Of a DNA stretch of 64,000 nucleotides, positions 17,448-26,293 are shown piece after piece. The notes below the pieces were generated by a model, which saw nothing but the letters and a program-made list of their open reading frames with translations, ran no database searches and was not told where the DNA came from. This stretch comes from Polaribacter sp. Z022. GTDB lineage: Bacteria > Bacteroidota > Bacteroidia > Flavobacteriales > Flavobacteriaceae. The DNA is taken from the NCBI RefSeq assembly GCF_023555495.1, contig NZ_JALCZO010000004.1:414210-478209 (forward strand), read 5' to 3'. Every line of letters starts with the position of its first letter. Position 1 is the stretch's first letter. The translations under genes and the position numbers were made by a program.

Positions 17448-18529
17448 TGAACTCAAAAACAATTGCAAACGGAATTTTAAGAGCTATAGGAATTTTAGTA
17501 GGAATTTTTCTTTTTGGCTACTTTTTATACGCAATTCAATCTGTAATAATTTACATAATTATTGCAGGTATTTTATCATTAATTGCAAGACCAATTATTA
17601 TCTTTTTAAGAAGAAAATTAAAGTTTCCTAACACACTTGCCGTAGTTTTTACAATGCTTTTAATGTTAGGTTTACTAACGGGTTTAATTGTAATGTTTAT
17701 TCCTTTAATTGCAGAGCAAGGCAAAAGTTTATCTTTATTAGAAGTAGACAAGTTACAAGAAAATGTACAACAAATTTTTAACCAAATTACTGCCTATTTT
17801 TCATCAAAAGGGATTGATGTTTTAGGCGAATTAAAGAATGTGGATTTTATTTCTCAATTTAAAGAAATCCCCAATTTATTAAACTCTGTTTTAGGTGCTG
17901 TTGGGTCTTTAAGTGTTGGTTTATTTTCTGTTTTATTTATTTCTTTCTTTTTTATGAAAGATAGTCAATTATTAAAAAAAGGAATGCTAACAATAATGCC
18001 AAATGGAACAGAAAAAAGGTTTTCAAATTCTCTTGAAACGATATATGATTTATTGTCTCGTTATTTTATTGGTTTAATTTTTCAAATAACAATATTGTTT
18101 GTTTTATACACAATTATCTTACTAGTTTTTGGTATAGACAATGCAGTTGTTATAGCATTTTTATGTGCTTTGTTAAACTTAATTCCTTATGTAGGCCCAA
18201 TGATTGGAGCAGTAATTATGTTTGTTTTATCAATGACAAGTAATATTGGTTTAGACTTTCAATCAGAAATTTTATCTACTTCATTATGGATTATGTTTTG
18301 TTATTTAATTGCGCAATTAATTGACAATTTTGCGAGTCAACCCCTTATTTTCTCTAAAACTACAAAATCTCACCCTTTAGAAATTTTCTTAATTATTATA
18401 ATTGGTGGATTGCTTTTTGGAGTTGTAGGAATGATAACTGCTGTACCTCTTTATACTGCTTTAAAAGTAATCTTAAAAGAATTTTTATCTGACAATAAGA
18501 TAGTAAAATCAATTACAAAAGACATTTAA
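17447..18529 (+). CDS. AI-2E family transporter (PerM/YdiK type)
   Basis: A 360-residue polytopic inner-membrane protein of the AI-2E/PerM family, whose members export autoinducer-2 or work as ion antiporters; the substrate here is unknown. Family patterns: GILSLIARPIIIFLRRK early, FLCALLNLIPYVGPMIGAVI in the core, and a C-terminal IDNFASQPLIFSKTTKSHPLEIF. About seven to eight hydrophobic helices are visible with a large soluble segment between. Overlaps the duplicated-domain gene by one base; the next gene starts 7 bases after. Confidence 0.9.
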   Translation: MNSKTIANGILRAIGILVGIFLFGYFLYAIQSVIIYIIIAGILSLIARPIIIFLRRKLKFPNTLAVVFTMLLMLGLLTGLIVMFIPLIAEQGKSLSLLEVDKLQENVQQIFNQITAYFSSKGIDVLGELKNVDFISQFKEIPNLLNSVLGAVGSLSVGLFSVLFISFFFMKDSQLLKKGMLTIMPNGTEKRFSNSLETIYDLLSRYFIGLIFQITILFVLYTIILLVFGIDNAVVIAFLCALLNLIPYVGPMIGAVIMFVLSMTSNIGLDFQSEILSTSLWIMFCYLIAQLIDNFASQPLIFSKTTKSHPLEIFLIIIIGGLLFGVVGMITAVPLYTALKVILKEFLSDNKIVKSITKDI

Positions 18530-18535
18530 TTTTTC

Positions 18536-19726
18536 TTGAATTCAGCAATTTTACATCCAGAAGTTCAGCAATTTATTACTGAAAATTTAAAATCAGACAT
18601 TACAAAACTGATTTTTAAAGGAAGTCCTTTTAATGGTGTTTCAATACAAGAATTGGCAAATCAAATTGTTGCAAAACAAAAATCTGAACACAAACTTACT
18701 TCTTGGTTTCATACAGAAAACATTTATTATCCACCTAAAATTAGCATTGAGCAAACCTCATCAGAAATTACAGCAAAATATAAATCTAACTTAGTAAAAG
18801 GAAATTCTATAATTGACATTACTGGTGGTTTTGGTGTAGATTGTTTTTACTTTTCTAAGCAATTTAAAGACGTTACACATTGTGAAATTAATGCGGATTT
18901 ATCAACAATTGTAAAGCACAATTATCAACAATTAAACGTAAAAAACATAACTACTTTTTCTGGTAATGGAATTGAGTTTCTAAAAAATTCTGAACAAAAG
19001 TTCGATTGTATTTATATAGACCCATCAAGAAGAAATGATATAAAAGGTAAAGTTTTTTTATTGAATGATTGTTTGCCTAACGTACCAGAAAATATTGATT
19101 TTTTATTTTCTAAAAGCAATCAAATCTTAATTAAAAACTCACCTATTTTAGACATTACAAGCACAATAAATGAATTAAAATTTGTAAAAGAAATACATAT
19201 AGTTGCATTAAATAACGAAGTTAAAGAACTGTTATTTTTATTAGAAAAAGATTATAATAATACAATACAAATTAATACAGTAAACATCAATAAAAACAAT
19301 ATTCAATCTTTTAATTTTTCGTATCAAAAAGAAGTTAATTCAGAATATTCTAAACCTCTCACCTATTTATATGAACCAAATGCTGCCATTTTAAAATCAG
19401 GAGGTTTTCATAACGTTTCTACTAAATTAGGTATTTATAAATTACATCAACATTCTCATTTATACACTTCAGAAAAATTAATTGACTTTCCTGGAAGAGT
19501 ATTTAATATTGAAAATATAATTCCATATAACAAAAAGAAAATTAAAAATTTACTTCATCAAAATAAAGCTAACATTACAATTAGAAACTTTCCTAAAACA
19601 GTAGCTCAAATTAGAAAAGAAACAAAAATTAAAGATGGTGGAGCATCTTATTTATTTTTTACAACAATAAATAACAATGATCTTATTGTAATTTTTTGTA
19701 AAAAAAATATTGATACAATTTCCTAA
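18536..19726 (+). CDS. SAM-dependent methyltransferase with THUMP-like C-terminal domain
   Basis: A 396-residue class I methyltransferase. The SAM-binding strand-turn is IIDITGGFGVDCF, and the catalytic-loop region reads FDCIYIDPSRRND, an uncommon DPSRR motif typical of this Bacteroidota family. The C-terminus has the THUMP-like RNA-binding region (GRVFNIENIIPYNKKKI). The likely substrate is RNA, but none is identified. The start is TTG at 18536, seven bases after the permease stop; no earlier ATG is in frame. Confidence 0.82.
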   Translation: MNSAILHPEVQQFITENLKSDITKLIFKGSPFNGVSIQELANQIVAKQKSEHKLTSWFHTENIYYPPKISIEQTSSEITAKYKSNLVKGNSIIDITGGFGVDCFYFSKQFKDVTHCEINADLSTIVKHNYQQLNVKNITTFSGNGIEFLKNSEQKFDCIYIDPSRRNDIKGKVFLLNDCLPNVPENIDFLFSKSNQILIKNSPILDITSTINELKFVKEIHIVALNNEVKELLFLLEKDYNNTIQINTVNINKNNIQSFNFSYQKEVNSEYSKPLTYLYEPNAAILKSGGFHNVSTKLGIYKLHQHSHLYTSEKLIDFPGRVFNIENIIPYNKKKIKNLLHQNKANITIRNFPKTVAQIRKETKIKDGGASYLFFTTINNNDLIVIFCKKNIDTIS

Positions 19727-19750
19727 AAAAAAATACGTTCTCATTAAAAA

Positions 19751-19758
19751 TATCTTTG
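19751..19758 (+). promoter_or_regulatory. Promoter -7 element before the candidate small RNA
   Basis: TATCTTTG fits TAnnTTTG. It lies 25 bases after the methyltransferase stop and about 75 bases before a strong terminator, with no ORF between, so it would drive a short non-coding transcript or a leader for fdhD. Confidence 0.5.
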
Positions 19759-19764
19759 AAAATT

Positions 19765-19866
19765 AATTAATTTTTATTATATTTAACAAAGATTAAGTGT
19801 TTTAAGATTAGGGGCTTACAACACTTAAAACGAAGTCTCGAATTTACTTTCGAGACTTTTCTTTTT
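19765..19866 (+). ncRNA. Candidate small RNA or fdhD leader with two alternative hairpins
   Basis: A promoter-like TATCTTTG and a clear terminator bracket about 100 bases without coding capacity. Inside, AAGTGTT (19795-19801) can pair with AACACTT (19820-19826), or GTTTTAAG (19799-19806) can pair with CTTAAAAC (19824-19831). The two stems share bases on both sides and exclude each other. The loop contains TTAGGGGCTTA. fdhD starts about 50 bases after the terminator, so this may be a free small RNA or a regulated leader. No known family is recognised. Confidence 0.45.
19833..19866 (+). terminator. Terminator before fdhD
   Basis: A 10-bp stem AAGTCTCGAA / TTCGAGACTT with a 6-base loop, followed by TTCTTTTTT. 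Confidence 0.85.
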
Positions 19867-19917
19867 TACCAACTATATTTTTCGTTAAGTTTGTATAGAA
19901 GCTTAATGTTCTATTTT

Positions 19918-20727
19918 ATGCAAACACTAACTTATCAAGCATTAAAAATAAACCAAAATACTCCCACTACAATTCAAGATGTTTTGGTGGTAGAAGCTCC
20001 TCTTCAAATTAATATTAACAACGAACCTTATACTGTTGTTATGAGAACACCTGATAATGACAAAGAGTTAATTATAGGTTTACTATATGCTGAAGATATT
20101 TATAAAAACAAAACTCCATTACAACTTAATATTGTAGAAAAACAAAATGAGATAAATACAATTATAAATGTTTCTATTCCTCTAAACTTAATAGGAAAAG
20201 GCTATTTAAACAAAAGAACACTTTTATCTGTTTCTTCTTGCGGAATTTGTGGAAAAAAAGAATTGAAAGATTTAAAAGTTAATGGTAAAAAAATTTGTGA
20301 AACAATTACTTTTTCTAGTAATATTTTACATGATATGATTTCTAAAATGAATTTCTTTCAACATACTTTTAAAAGTTCTGGAGGAAGTCATGCAGCTGCA
20401 CTATTTAATAAAAAACATGAGTTTTTAACTCTTAAAGAAGATATTGGACGCCATAATGCTGTAGATAAAGTTATTGGAGATTTGCAAATAAAAAACTATT
20501 TACCACAGGCTAATTTTTTAATTGTTAGTGGTCGGGTTTCTTATGAAATTATTTCGAAAGCATTTATTGCAAAAATTCCAGTTATTATTGCTGTTTCTGC
20601 TTGTTCATCTTTAGCTGTTGACTTTGCCAAAGAATTTGGTATTTGCTTAATTGGTTTCACAAGAGAAAATAAAATGACTATATATTCTAATCCTTCATTA
20701 GTAAAAACAGAAATTGTAGATGTCTAA
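19918..20727 (+). CDS. fdhD: FdhD, sulfurtransferase for formate dehydrogenase maturation
   Basis: Passes sulfur from a cysteine desulfurase to the molybdenum cofactor of formate-dehydrogenase-type enzymes; about 269 residues. The catalytic pair is in SSCGICGKKEL (Cys108 and Cys111). Further signatures are SSGGSHAAALF and KEDIGRHNAVDKVIG. I chose the third in-frame start (ATG 19918, MQTLTYQALKI) because conserved sequence begins there; TTG 19891 and ATG 19906 are alternatives. It overlaps the oxidoreductase gene by 8 bases, as expected for an enzyme and its maturation factor. Confidence 0.95.
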   Translation: MQTLTYQALKINQNTPTTIQDVLVVEAPLQININNEPYTVVMRTPDNDKELIIGLLYAEDIYKNKTPLQLNIVEKQNEINTIINVSIPLNLIGKGYLNKRTLLSVSSCGICGKKELKDLKVNGKKICETITFSSNILHDMISKMNFFQHTFKSSGGSHAAALFNKKHEFLTLKEDIGRHNAVDKVIGDLQIKNYLPQANFLIVSGRVSYEIISKAFIAKIPVIIAVSACSSLAVDFAKEFGICLIGFTRENKMTIYSNPSLVKTEIVDV

Positions 20728-23011
20728 AAATCCTAAAGAACAACCGTCAGAAAAACTAACAGGAATAAAATTAATTGAAGTTCCTAAAACTTCTGTTGGT
20801 GTTAAAGCCATTGCTTCTGCTTTAACACATATTAAAAATGAAGTTGGAGTAAGAAAAGGTATTCAATTATTATCTAAACTTAATCAAAGAGATGGTTTTG
20901 ATTGCCCAGGTTGTGCATGGCCAGATCCAGATGACAAAAGAGCATTTTTAGCAGAATATTGCGAAAATGGAGCAAAAGCTGTAGCTGAAGAAGCTACAAA
21001 AAACAAGGTTTCTCCAATGTTTTTTTCAACTCATTCTGTTCAAGAATTATCAGAATTATCAGATTATGAAATTGGAAAAAGTGGACGAATTACACATCCA
21101 ATGTATTTAGCTGAAGGAGCAACACATTACCAAGAAATTTCTTGGGATAATGCTTTTCAAATGATTGGAGAAGAATTAAATTCTTTAAATTCTCCAGATG
21201 AAGCAATTTTTTATACCTCTGGAAGAACAAGTAATGAAGCTGCTTTTTTATATCAGTTATTTGTACGTCAATTTGGAACTAATAATTTACCAGATTGCTC
21301 TAACATGTGTCATGAATCTAGTGGTGTTGCATTATCGCAAACATTAGGTATAGGTAAAGGATCTGTAACTTTAGATGATTTTAACCATACAGATTTAGTT
21401 ATTGTAATAGGTCAAAATCCAGGTACAAATCATCCAAGAATGTTAGCAGCATTAGGTGAAACTAAAAAAAATGGTGGTAAAATAATTACAATTAATCCTT
21501 TACCAGAAGTTGGATTAATGAATTTTAAAGATCCTCAAAATCCATTAAAATGGATAGGTTCTGGACAAGAATTAACAGATGAGTTTTTACAAGTAAAAAT
21601 TAATGGAGATGTAGCTTTGTTAAAAATTATCTTAAAATTAATGAAAGAAAAAGAAGATGCTGAACCAAATTCTGTTTTCAATCATCAATTTATAAAAGAA
21701 AAAACAGCTGGTTTAGACGAACTTTTAAAAGACTTGGACACCTATTCTATAGATGAACTTTTACCACAAACTGGTTTAACTATAGAACAAATAAAAAAAA
21801 CAACAGAACTCATCATCAACAATGACAAAATTATTATTTGTTGGGCAATGGGTTTAACTCAACATAAAAATGGAGTTGATAACATTCGTGAAGTTGTAAA
21901 TATTCTTCTTTTAAAAGGAAGTATTGGTAAAAAAGGAGCAGGAACTTGTCCTGTTCGTGGACATTCTAATGTACAAGGAGACAGAACAATGGGTATTTGG
22001 GAAAGACCAAAACCTGCCTTTTTAGATAGTTTAGAAAAAGAATTTATTTTTAAAGCTCCAAGAAAACATGGTTATGATGTTGTTGAAGCAATAGAAGCAA
22101 TGCATCAAAACAAAGCAAAAGTATTCTTTGGTATGGGGGGTAATTTTATTTCTGCAACTCCAGATACAAAGTTCACTGCAGAAGCTTTAAGAAACTGTAA
22201 CCTAACAGTACAAGTTTCTACCAAACTTAACAGAAGTCATTTAATAACGGGTAAAAAAGCAATTATTTTACCATGTTTAGGTAGAACAGAAAAAGATTTT
22301 CAAGGTAAAAATGAACAATTTGTTTCTGTAGAAAATTCAATGGGTGTTGTGCATCAATCTAAAGGAACTTTACATCCTTGTTCATCAAAATTATTAAGTG
22401 AACCTGCAATTGTTGCAGGAATAGCAAATGCAACATTAATAAAATCGACTACAAATTGGTCTAAACTAGTATCAAATTACGATTTAATTAGAGATAAAAT
22501 TGAAGCGACAATTCCTGGATTTAAAGATTATAATAAACGAATAAGAATTAAAGGAGGTTTTTATTTGCCAAATAATGCAAGAGATAATAATTTTACACCA
22601 ACAAAAACAGGAAAAGCAAATTTTAGTCTTAATAAGCCATCAGAAATTCAGTTAGAGAAAAATCAGTTTATCATGATGACTATTAGAACTCATGATCAAT
22701 ACAATACTACTATTTATGGTTTAGATGATAGATATAGAGGTATTTTAAATGAACGTAGAGTTGTTATGATGAATCCAAATGATGTTGAATTGTCTGGATT
22801 AAAAAAATTAGATTTAGTAGATTTAACAAGTCATTTTAATAATGAAGAAAGAGTTGCTAAAGGGTTTTTAGTGGTTCCTTATGATATCCCTAAGCAATGT
22901 ACAGCTACTTATTTTCCAGAAGCAAATGTTTTGGTTCCATTAAAAAGTAAAGCAGATATTAGTAATACACCTGCATCAAAAACAGTCATAATTTCAATAA
23001 AAAAACAATAA
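20720..23011 (+). CDS. FdhF/YdeP family molybdopterin oxidoreductase
   Basis: A 763-residue bis-MGD-type oxidoreductase of the YdeP group, formate-dehydrogenase-like. The N-terminus has only a CPGC pair (Cys62, Cys65) in DGFDCPGCAWPDPDD, without the full four-cysteine [4Fe-4S] motif of classical FdhF, which is normal for YdeP. Cofactor-binding regions are CSNMCHESSGVAL (a Cys at the Mo-ligand-type position), GQNPGTNHPRML, GTCPVRGHSNVQGDRTMG and TIRTHDQYNTT. It is probably cytosolic, since no Tat signal is seen. Cotranscribed with fdhD. The substrate is unproven; relatives are tied to acid resistance or formate oxidation. Confidence 0.92.
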   Translation: MSKNPKEQPSEKLTGIKLIEVPKTSVGVKAIASALTHIKNEVGVRKGIQLLSKLNQRDGFDCPGCAWPDPDDKRAFLAEYCENGAKAVAEEATKNKVSPMFFSTHSVQELSELSDYEIGKSGRITHPMYLAEGATHYQEISWDNAFQMIGEELNSLNSPDEAIFYTSGRTSNEAAFLYQLFVRQFGTNNLPDCSNMCHESSGVALSQTLGIGKGSVTLDDFNHTDLVIVIGQNPGTNHPRMLAALGETKKNGGKIITINPLPEVGLMNFKDPQNPLKWIGSGQELTDEFLQVKINGDVALLKIILKLMKEKEDAEPNSVFNHQFIKEKTAGLDELLKDLDTYSIDELLPQTGLTIEQIKKTTELIINNDKIIICWAMGLTQHKNGVDNIREVVNILLLKGSIGKKGAGTCPVRGHSNVQGDRTMGIWERPKPAFLDSLEKEFIFKAPRKHGYDVVEAIEAMHQNKAKVFFGMGGNFISATPDTKFTAEALRNCNLTVQVSTKLNRSHLITGKKAIILPCLGRTEKDFQGKNEQFVSVENSMGVVHQSKGTLHPCSSKLLSEPAIVAGIANATLIKSTTNWSKLVSNYDLIRDKIEATIPGFKDYNKRIRIKGGFYLPNNARDNNFTPTKTGKANFSLNKPSEIQLEKNQFIMMTIRTHDQYNTTIYGLDDRYRGILNERRVVMMNPNDVELSGLKKLDLVDLTSHFNNEERVAKGFLVVPYDIPKQCTATYFPEANVLVPLKSKADISNTPASKTVIISIKKQ

Positions 23012-23020
23012 TAAATTATA

Positions 23021-24550
23021 ATGAAAAAGTATATTTTTTTATTCACTTTCACTTTAATCTTTACACAAATTTTATTTTCTCAGACAGAAATTATTCCTGA
23101 AAAAATTACACAAAAAGGTTTTGCTAAAATTGATTTTTTATCGATTGAAATGCCAATAACAAATATTCCTAATGAACAAAACATGGGGTTTACTGGTATA
23201 CATTATAATCTAAATTTTAAAAATTCTTTTTATACAGGTGTAGGAATATATGGAGCTATTTCAGGTGATAGAGGAGGTTTTTTTACATTAGGAATTAATG
23301 CAGGTTTAAAAAAATATTTATCAAACAATTTTTACTTAGATACTGGTCTTCATTTTGGAGGAGGAGGTGGTGCTGGAGCTCCTGATGGAGGTGGAGCATT
23401 TATTTTGCCTCATTTTAATTTAGGATATGATTTTAAAAATTTTTCAATAAACTCTGGTTGGAGTTATGTTAACTTTTTTGATGAAGGAGCAATTAAAAAT
23501 CATCAATTAAATTTTAGTATAGAAATTCCTCTTGACTTTAACTATGCAAAATATACCAGTGCTGAAAAAGAAATAGACATAGAAAAATTTAAAATGACTA
23601 AATGGAATCAAAAACCAAAAAAGAATTCTTTAATGGTTCATTTTAATAATCTTAAAATTAAGGGAAATACGCAAGGAATTAACAATGGTAAAACTATAAA
23701 ATTAGCTGGTTTTGAATTTACTTCTTATATAAACAACAACTGGTTTACATTTTTAAAAGTTGATGGTGCCTATGATGGTATTAGAGCTGGTTATATGGAT
23801 GTTTTTTTAGGAGGTGGATATCATTTATCTTTAAATAAAAACAATACTAATATTTTAGCAAAATTAGGTATTGGTGCAGCTGGAGGTGGTGGTATTAATA
23901 CTGATGGAGGCTTTTTATTATATCCAGATTTATCAATTGAACAAAGAGTATTTAATGACTTATTTTTAACTGTAAACAAAGGATACTTACTTACACCAAG
24001 TAAAGATTTCTACACATCCACTTTTGGTTTAGGTATTAAATACTATTTAGAAAGAAATGGAGTTAAAACAAATAACACTTCTTTTACAAAAGGAAAATTT
24101 AAAGGTTTTGACGTTATTTTAAAACAAGATATGTATTTAAATGCTCAGAGAATGACAAATCCTACTGAAGCAATGCATCAAATATCTTTACAGGTTAATT
24201 TTGATTTAAATAAAACAATTTTTGTTGCAGGTCAAACTTCGTTTGCCAATTTTGGAGATGCAGGTGCCTATGCAGAAGGATTGGTTGGTTTAGGAATAAA
24301 ATCAAAACTATTATTTAATAATTCTACAAATTTCTTCACTCAAATATTAGGTGGTGCAGCTGGTGGAGGAAATATAAGTACTGGAGAAGGTTTAATTATA
24401 AAACCTAGTGCAGGTTTAAACTACAAGCTATCAAACAACTTAAAACTTAGAGCTTCAGCAGGATATGTAAAAGCAAAAGGAGGAGATTTAAGTACAACTT
24501 TTATAAATTTTGGAATTAAATACAATATCTCTCTTTTAAAGTTAAAATAA
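23021..24550 (+). CDS. Exported beta-barrel-like protein built of three glycine-rich modules
   Basis: A 509-residue protein of unknown function. The signal peptide ends about ILFSQ at residue 21. The mature part holds three modules of about 150 residues, each with alternating strands around a glycine hallmark: GGGGGAGAPDGGGAF, GAAGGGGINTDGGF and GGAAGGGNISTGEG. Each hallmark is followed by a proline and an aromatic strand (LPHFNLGY, YPDLSIEQ, KPSAGLNY). Strands ending in FGIKYNI and LGIKYYL resemble outer-membrane barrel strands. It lies 10 bases after the molybdopterin enzyme gene, so it is probably in the fdhD operon. Confidence 0.7.
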   Translation: MKKYIFLFTFTLIFTQILFSQTEIIPEKITQKGFAKIDFLSIEMPITNIPNEQNMGFTGIHYNLNFKNSFYTGVGIYGAISGDRGGFFTLGINAGLKKYLSNNFYLDTGLHFGGGGGAGAPDGGGAFILPHFNLGYDFKNFSINSGWSYVNFFDEGAIKNHQLNFSIEIPLDFNYAKYTSAEKEIDIEKFKMTKWNQKPKKNSLMVHFNNLKIKGNTQGINNGKTIKLAGFEFTSYINNNWFTFLKVDGAYDGIRAGYMDVFLGGGYHLSLNKNNTNILAKLGIGAAGGGGINTDGGFLLYPDLSIEQRVFNDLFLTVNKGYLLTPSKDFYTSTFGLGIKYYLERNGVKTNNTSFTKGKFKGFDVILKQDMYLNAQRMTNPTEAMHQISLQVNFDLNKTIFVAGQTSFANFGDAGAYAEGLVGLGIKSKLLFNNSTNFFTQILGGAAGGGNISTGEGLIIKPSAGLNYKLSNNLKLRASAGYVKAKGGDLSTTFINFGIKYNISLLKLK

Positions 24551-24555
24551 TTTTA

Positions 24556-24563
24556 TATATTTG
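24556..24563 (+). promoter_or_regulatory. Promoter -7 element before the candidate structured RNA
   Basis: TATATTTG, a perfect TAnnTTTG match, immediately after the barrel gene. It predicts a transcript start near 24569, about 235 bases before the next start codon. Confidence 0.65.
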
Positions 24564-24566
24564 CAA

Positions 24567-24785
24567 CATCAATAGCCCCTTATTGATGTACCCTCTTTTT
24601 TAAATTTATAATGAAGTTCATAACCTGTTAGGGTAATAATCTAACGCGTTATTCATTTATTAAAGCTCCCTGACTTTATAAGTATCATTTAGTTGCTATT
24701 TTTAATAGCTGCACAGGATATCTAAAGCCCTACTCCTCTACAAATTAGTACCTGTATTGCCTATTATATAATAGTTGTTTTTTTA
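24567..24785 (+). ncRNA. Candidate structured non-coding RNA (possibly the Flavobacterial 6S-type RNA)
   Basis: About 218 bases, richer in G+C than flanking spacers and without an ORF, run from a strong promoter to a hairpin plus T8 tract. Visible stems: CATCAATA/TATTGATG (24567-24588), the nested ATAAC ctGTTAG...CTAAC gcGTTAT around 24620-24650, CCTG/CAGG enclosing GCTATT ttt AATAGC near 24690-24715, and a possible end-closing AATAG/CTATT. A long rod with an internal bubble would suit a 6S RNA, but I cannot confirm this. Alternatively it is a cis leader of the lipoprotein gene at 24804. Confidence 0.5.
24761..24785 (+). terminator. Weak hairpin with T tract at the end of the candidate RNA
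   Basis: The palindrome CTATTATATAATAG is followed by TTG and then seven T's, plus an eighth after a line break. The stem is short and all but two pairs are A-T, so leakage into the next gene is likely. Confidence 0.55.
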
Positions 24786-24803
24786 ATTGTAAAATATATT
24801 ATT

Positions 24804-25070
24804 ATGAAAAAAATGTTATTTGCTTTAACATTTGTAGGGGTATTATTAACAAGCTGCCAACCTGTAAAAACAGAATTACAACATTACGAGTCTAACAAAG
24901 CTACTGTAGAAAAGGAGTATCCAAATTACCACATTACTTCTTTTAGACAATTTAGTTATGTATTTCAGGTATCTAATCCAGAAAGAGTAATTAAAGTAAC
25001 TTTAGGTAGTAATGCAAAAATTATTAAAAGAGATACTTTAAAAGTATTCTCTTCTCTTGCTACAAGATAA
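24804..25070 (+). CDS. Small lipoprotein of unknown function
   Basis: An 88-residue protein whose signal ends VLLTSC (Cys18 lipidation). The mature part is only about 70 residues, with HYESNKATVEKEYPNYHITSFRQFSYVFQVSNP as its most structured portion (given here only as a landmark: EKEYPNYHITSF). I do not recognise a family. It begins 20 bases after the T tract of the candidate RNA and may be expressed by readthrough. Two hairpins follow its stop. Confidence 0.65.
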   Translation: MKKMLFALTFVGVLLTSCQPVKTELQHYESNKATVEKEYPNYHITSFRQFSYVFQVSNPERVIKVTLGSNAKIIKRDTLKVFSSLATR

Positions 25071-25100
25071 GTTAACTACTCCCAGAGTATGTTTATGAAG

Positions 25101-25152
25101 ATATAACACCCCACGTGTTATATTTAAAAGAGTAACTTTTAGTTACTCTTTT
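25101..25152. terminator. Double hairpin, bidirectional terminator
   Basis: First stem ATATAACAC / GTGTTATAT (25101-25123, loop CCCAC). Second stem AAAAGAGTAACT / AGTTACTCTTTT (25126-25152, loop TTT), whose flanks give T tracts on both strands. It separates the plus-strand lipoprotein gene from the minus-strand cysteine desulfurase gene, overlapping the latter's last codons. Confidence 0.8.
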
Positions 25153-26278
25153 GCTTTTTTAAATAATCTAAAACTAAATCTAGTTCTTGTATTGTATTAT
25201 ATTTTGAAAAAGAAAATCTAACAGAAGTTTTATCAGCATCTTCATCAGTTAAAATTTCAGATAAAACATGAGACCCTATATTGCTTCCACTCTGACATGC
25301 ACTTCCTCCAGAAACAGAAATTCCTGCCATGTCTAAACTAAATAAAAGCATTGCATTATTAAAAGGAAAACGTACATTTAAAATTGTATAACTACTCTTT
25401 TGCATATCTGATGAAAAACCATTGAATTTGATGTTTTTTGATAATTTCTTTAACCCAAAAATTAAATATTTCTTTAAGCCCTCTATATAATTTTTATCAT
25501 TTTCTAAATTAGAAATAGCAATTTGTATCGCTTTTTCCATCCCTAAAATTGAATGAACATTTTCTGTACTAGACCTTGCTCCTCTTTCTTGATCTCCACC
25601 ATGAAGCATAGGCATAATTCCAAATCCTTTTTTAAAATAAGCAAACCCAACACCTTTAGGTCCATGAAATTTATGCGCACTTACAGCTATAAAATCTATT
25701 GGAGATTCTTTTAAATCTAAAGAATAATGGCCAATTGCTTGTACTGTATCTGAATGAAATAATGCATTATGTTTTATACATTTATCAGAAATCTTATTGA
25801 TATCTAATAAATTGCCAATTTCATTATTTATCATCATTAAACTTACTAAAGTTTTAGCTTTAGAAGCTTTTAATAGTCTTTCTAAATCTTCAATTATTAC
25901 AGCTCCAAACGCATCTACTTTTACATAATCTATAATTACATTAAATTTTTCTTGTAAATGATTACATGTATGCAAAACTGCATGATGCTCTATTTTAGAA
26001 GTAATAATTCTTTTAACGTTAAGATTAGAAACTGCATTCTGCAAAATTAAATTATCTGCTTCTGTACCTCCAGCTGTAAAAACAATTTCACTAGCAGATA
26101 CATTAAAATGTTTTGCTATATTTTTTCTAGCAGTTTCTACTGCTGATTTTGCTTTTCTTCCAAATTGATGTGTAGATGAAGGATTTCCGTAAATATTTTT
26201 CATAGAAGTATTAATTACATTAATAACTTCGTCATCTATTTGCGTAGTTGCAGCATTATCTAAGTAGATTGTTTTCAT
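25139..26278 (-). CDS. Cysteine desulfurase (NifS/IscS-like)
   Basis: A PLP enzyme of 379 residues that takes sulfur from cysteine for Fe-S clusters, thionucleosides or, through FdhD, the molybdenum cofactor. It starts MKTIYLDNAATTQID. The PLP lysine is in SAHKFHGPKG, and the catalytic Cys lies in the SGGSACQSGS loop, typical of class I NifS/IscS enzymes. It follows the Smr gene with 15 bases between, so is probably its operon partner. No isc/suf scaffold is beside it. Its proximity to fdhD (5 kb) may be chance. Confidence 0.93.
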   Translation of the reverse strand: MKTIYLDNAATTQIDDEVINVINTSMKNIYGNPSSTHQFGRKAKSAVETARKNIAKHFNVSASEIVFTAGGTEADNLILQNAVSNLNVKRIITSKIEHHAVLHTCNHLQEKFNVIIDYVKVDAFGAVIIEDLERLLKASKAKTLVSLMMINNEIGNLLDINKISDKCIKHNALFHSDTVQAIGHYSLDLKESPIDFIAVSAHKFHGPKGVGFAYFKKGFGIMPMLHGGDQERGARSSTENVHSILGMEKAIQIAISNLENDKNYIEGLKKYLIFGLKKLSKNIKFNGFSSDMQKSSYTILNVRFPFNNAMLLFSLDMAGISVSGGSACQSGSNIGSHVLSEILTDEDADKTSVRFSFSKYNTIQELDLVLDYLKKQKSN

Positions 26279-26293
26279 AAGTTAAAAATACAA

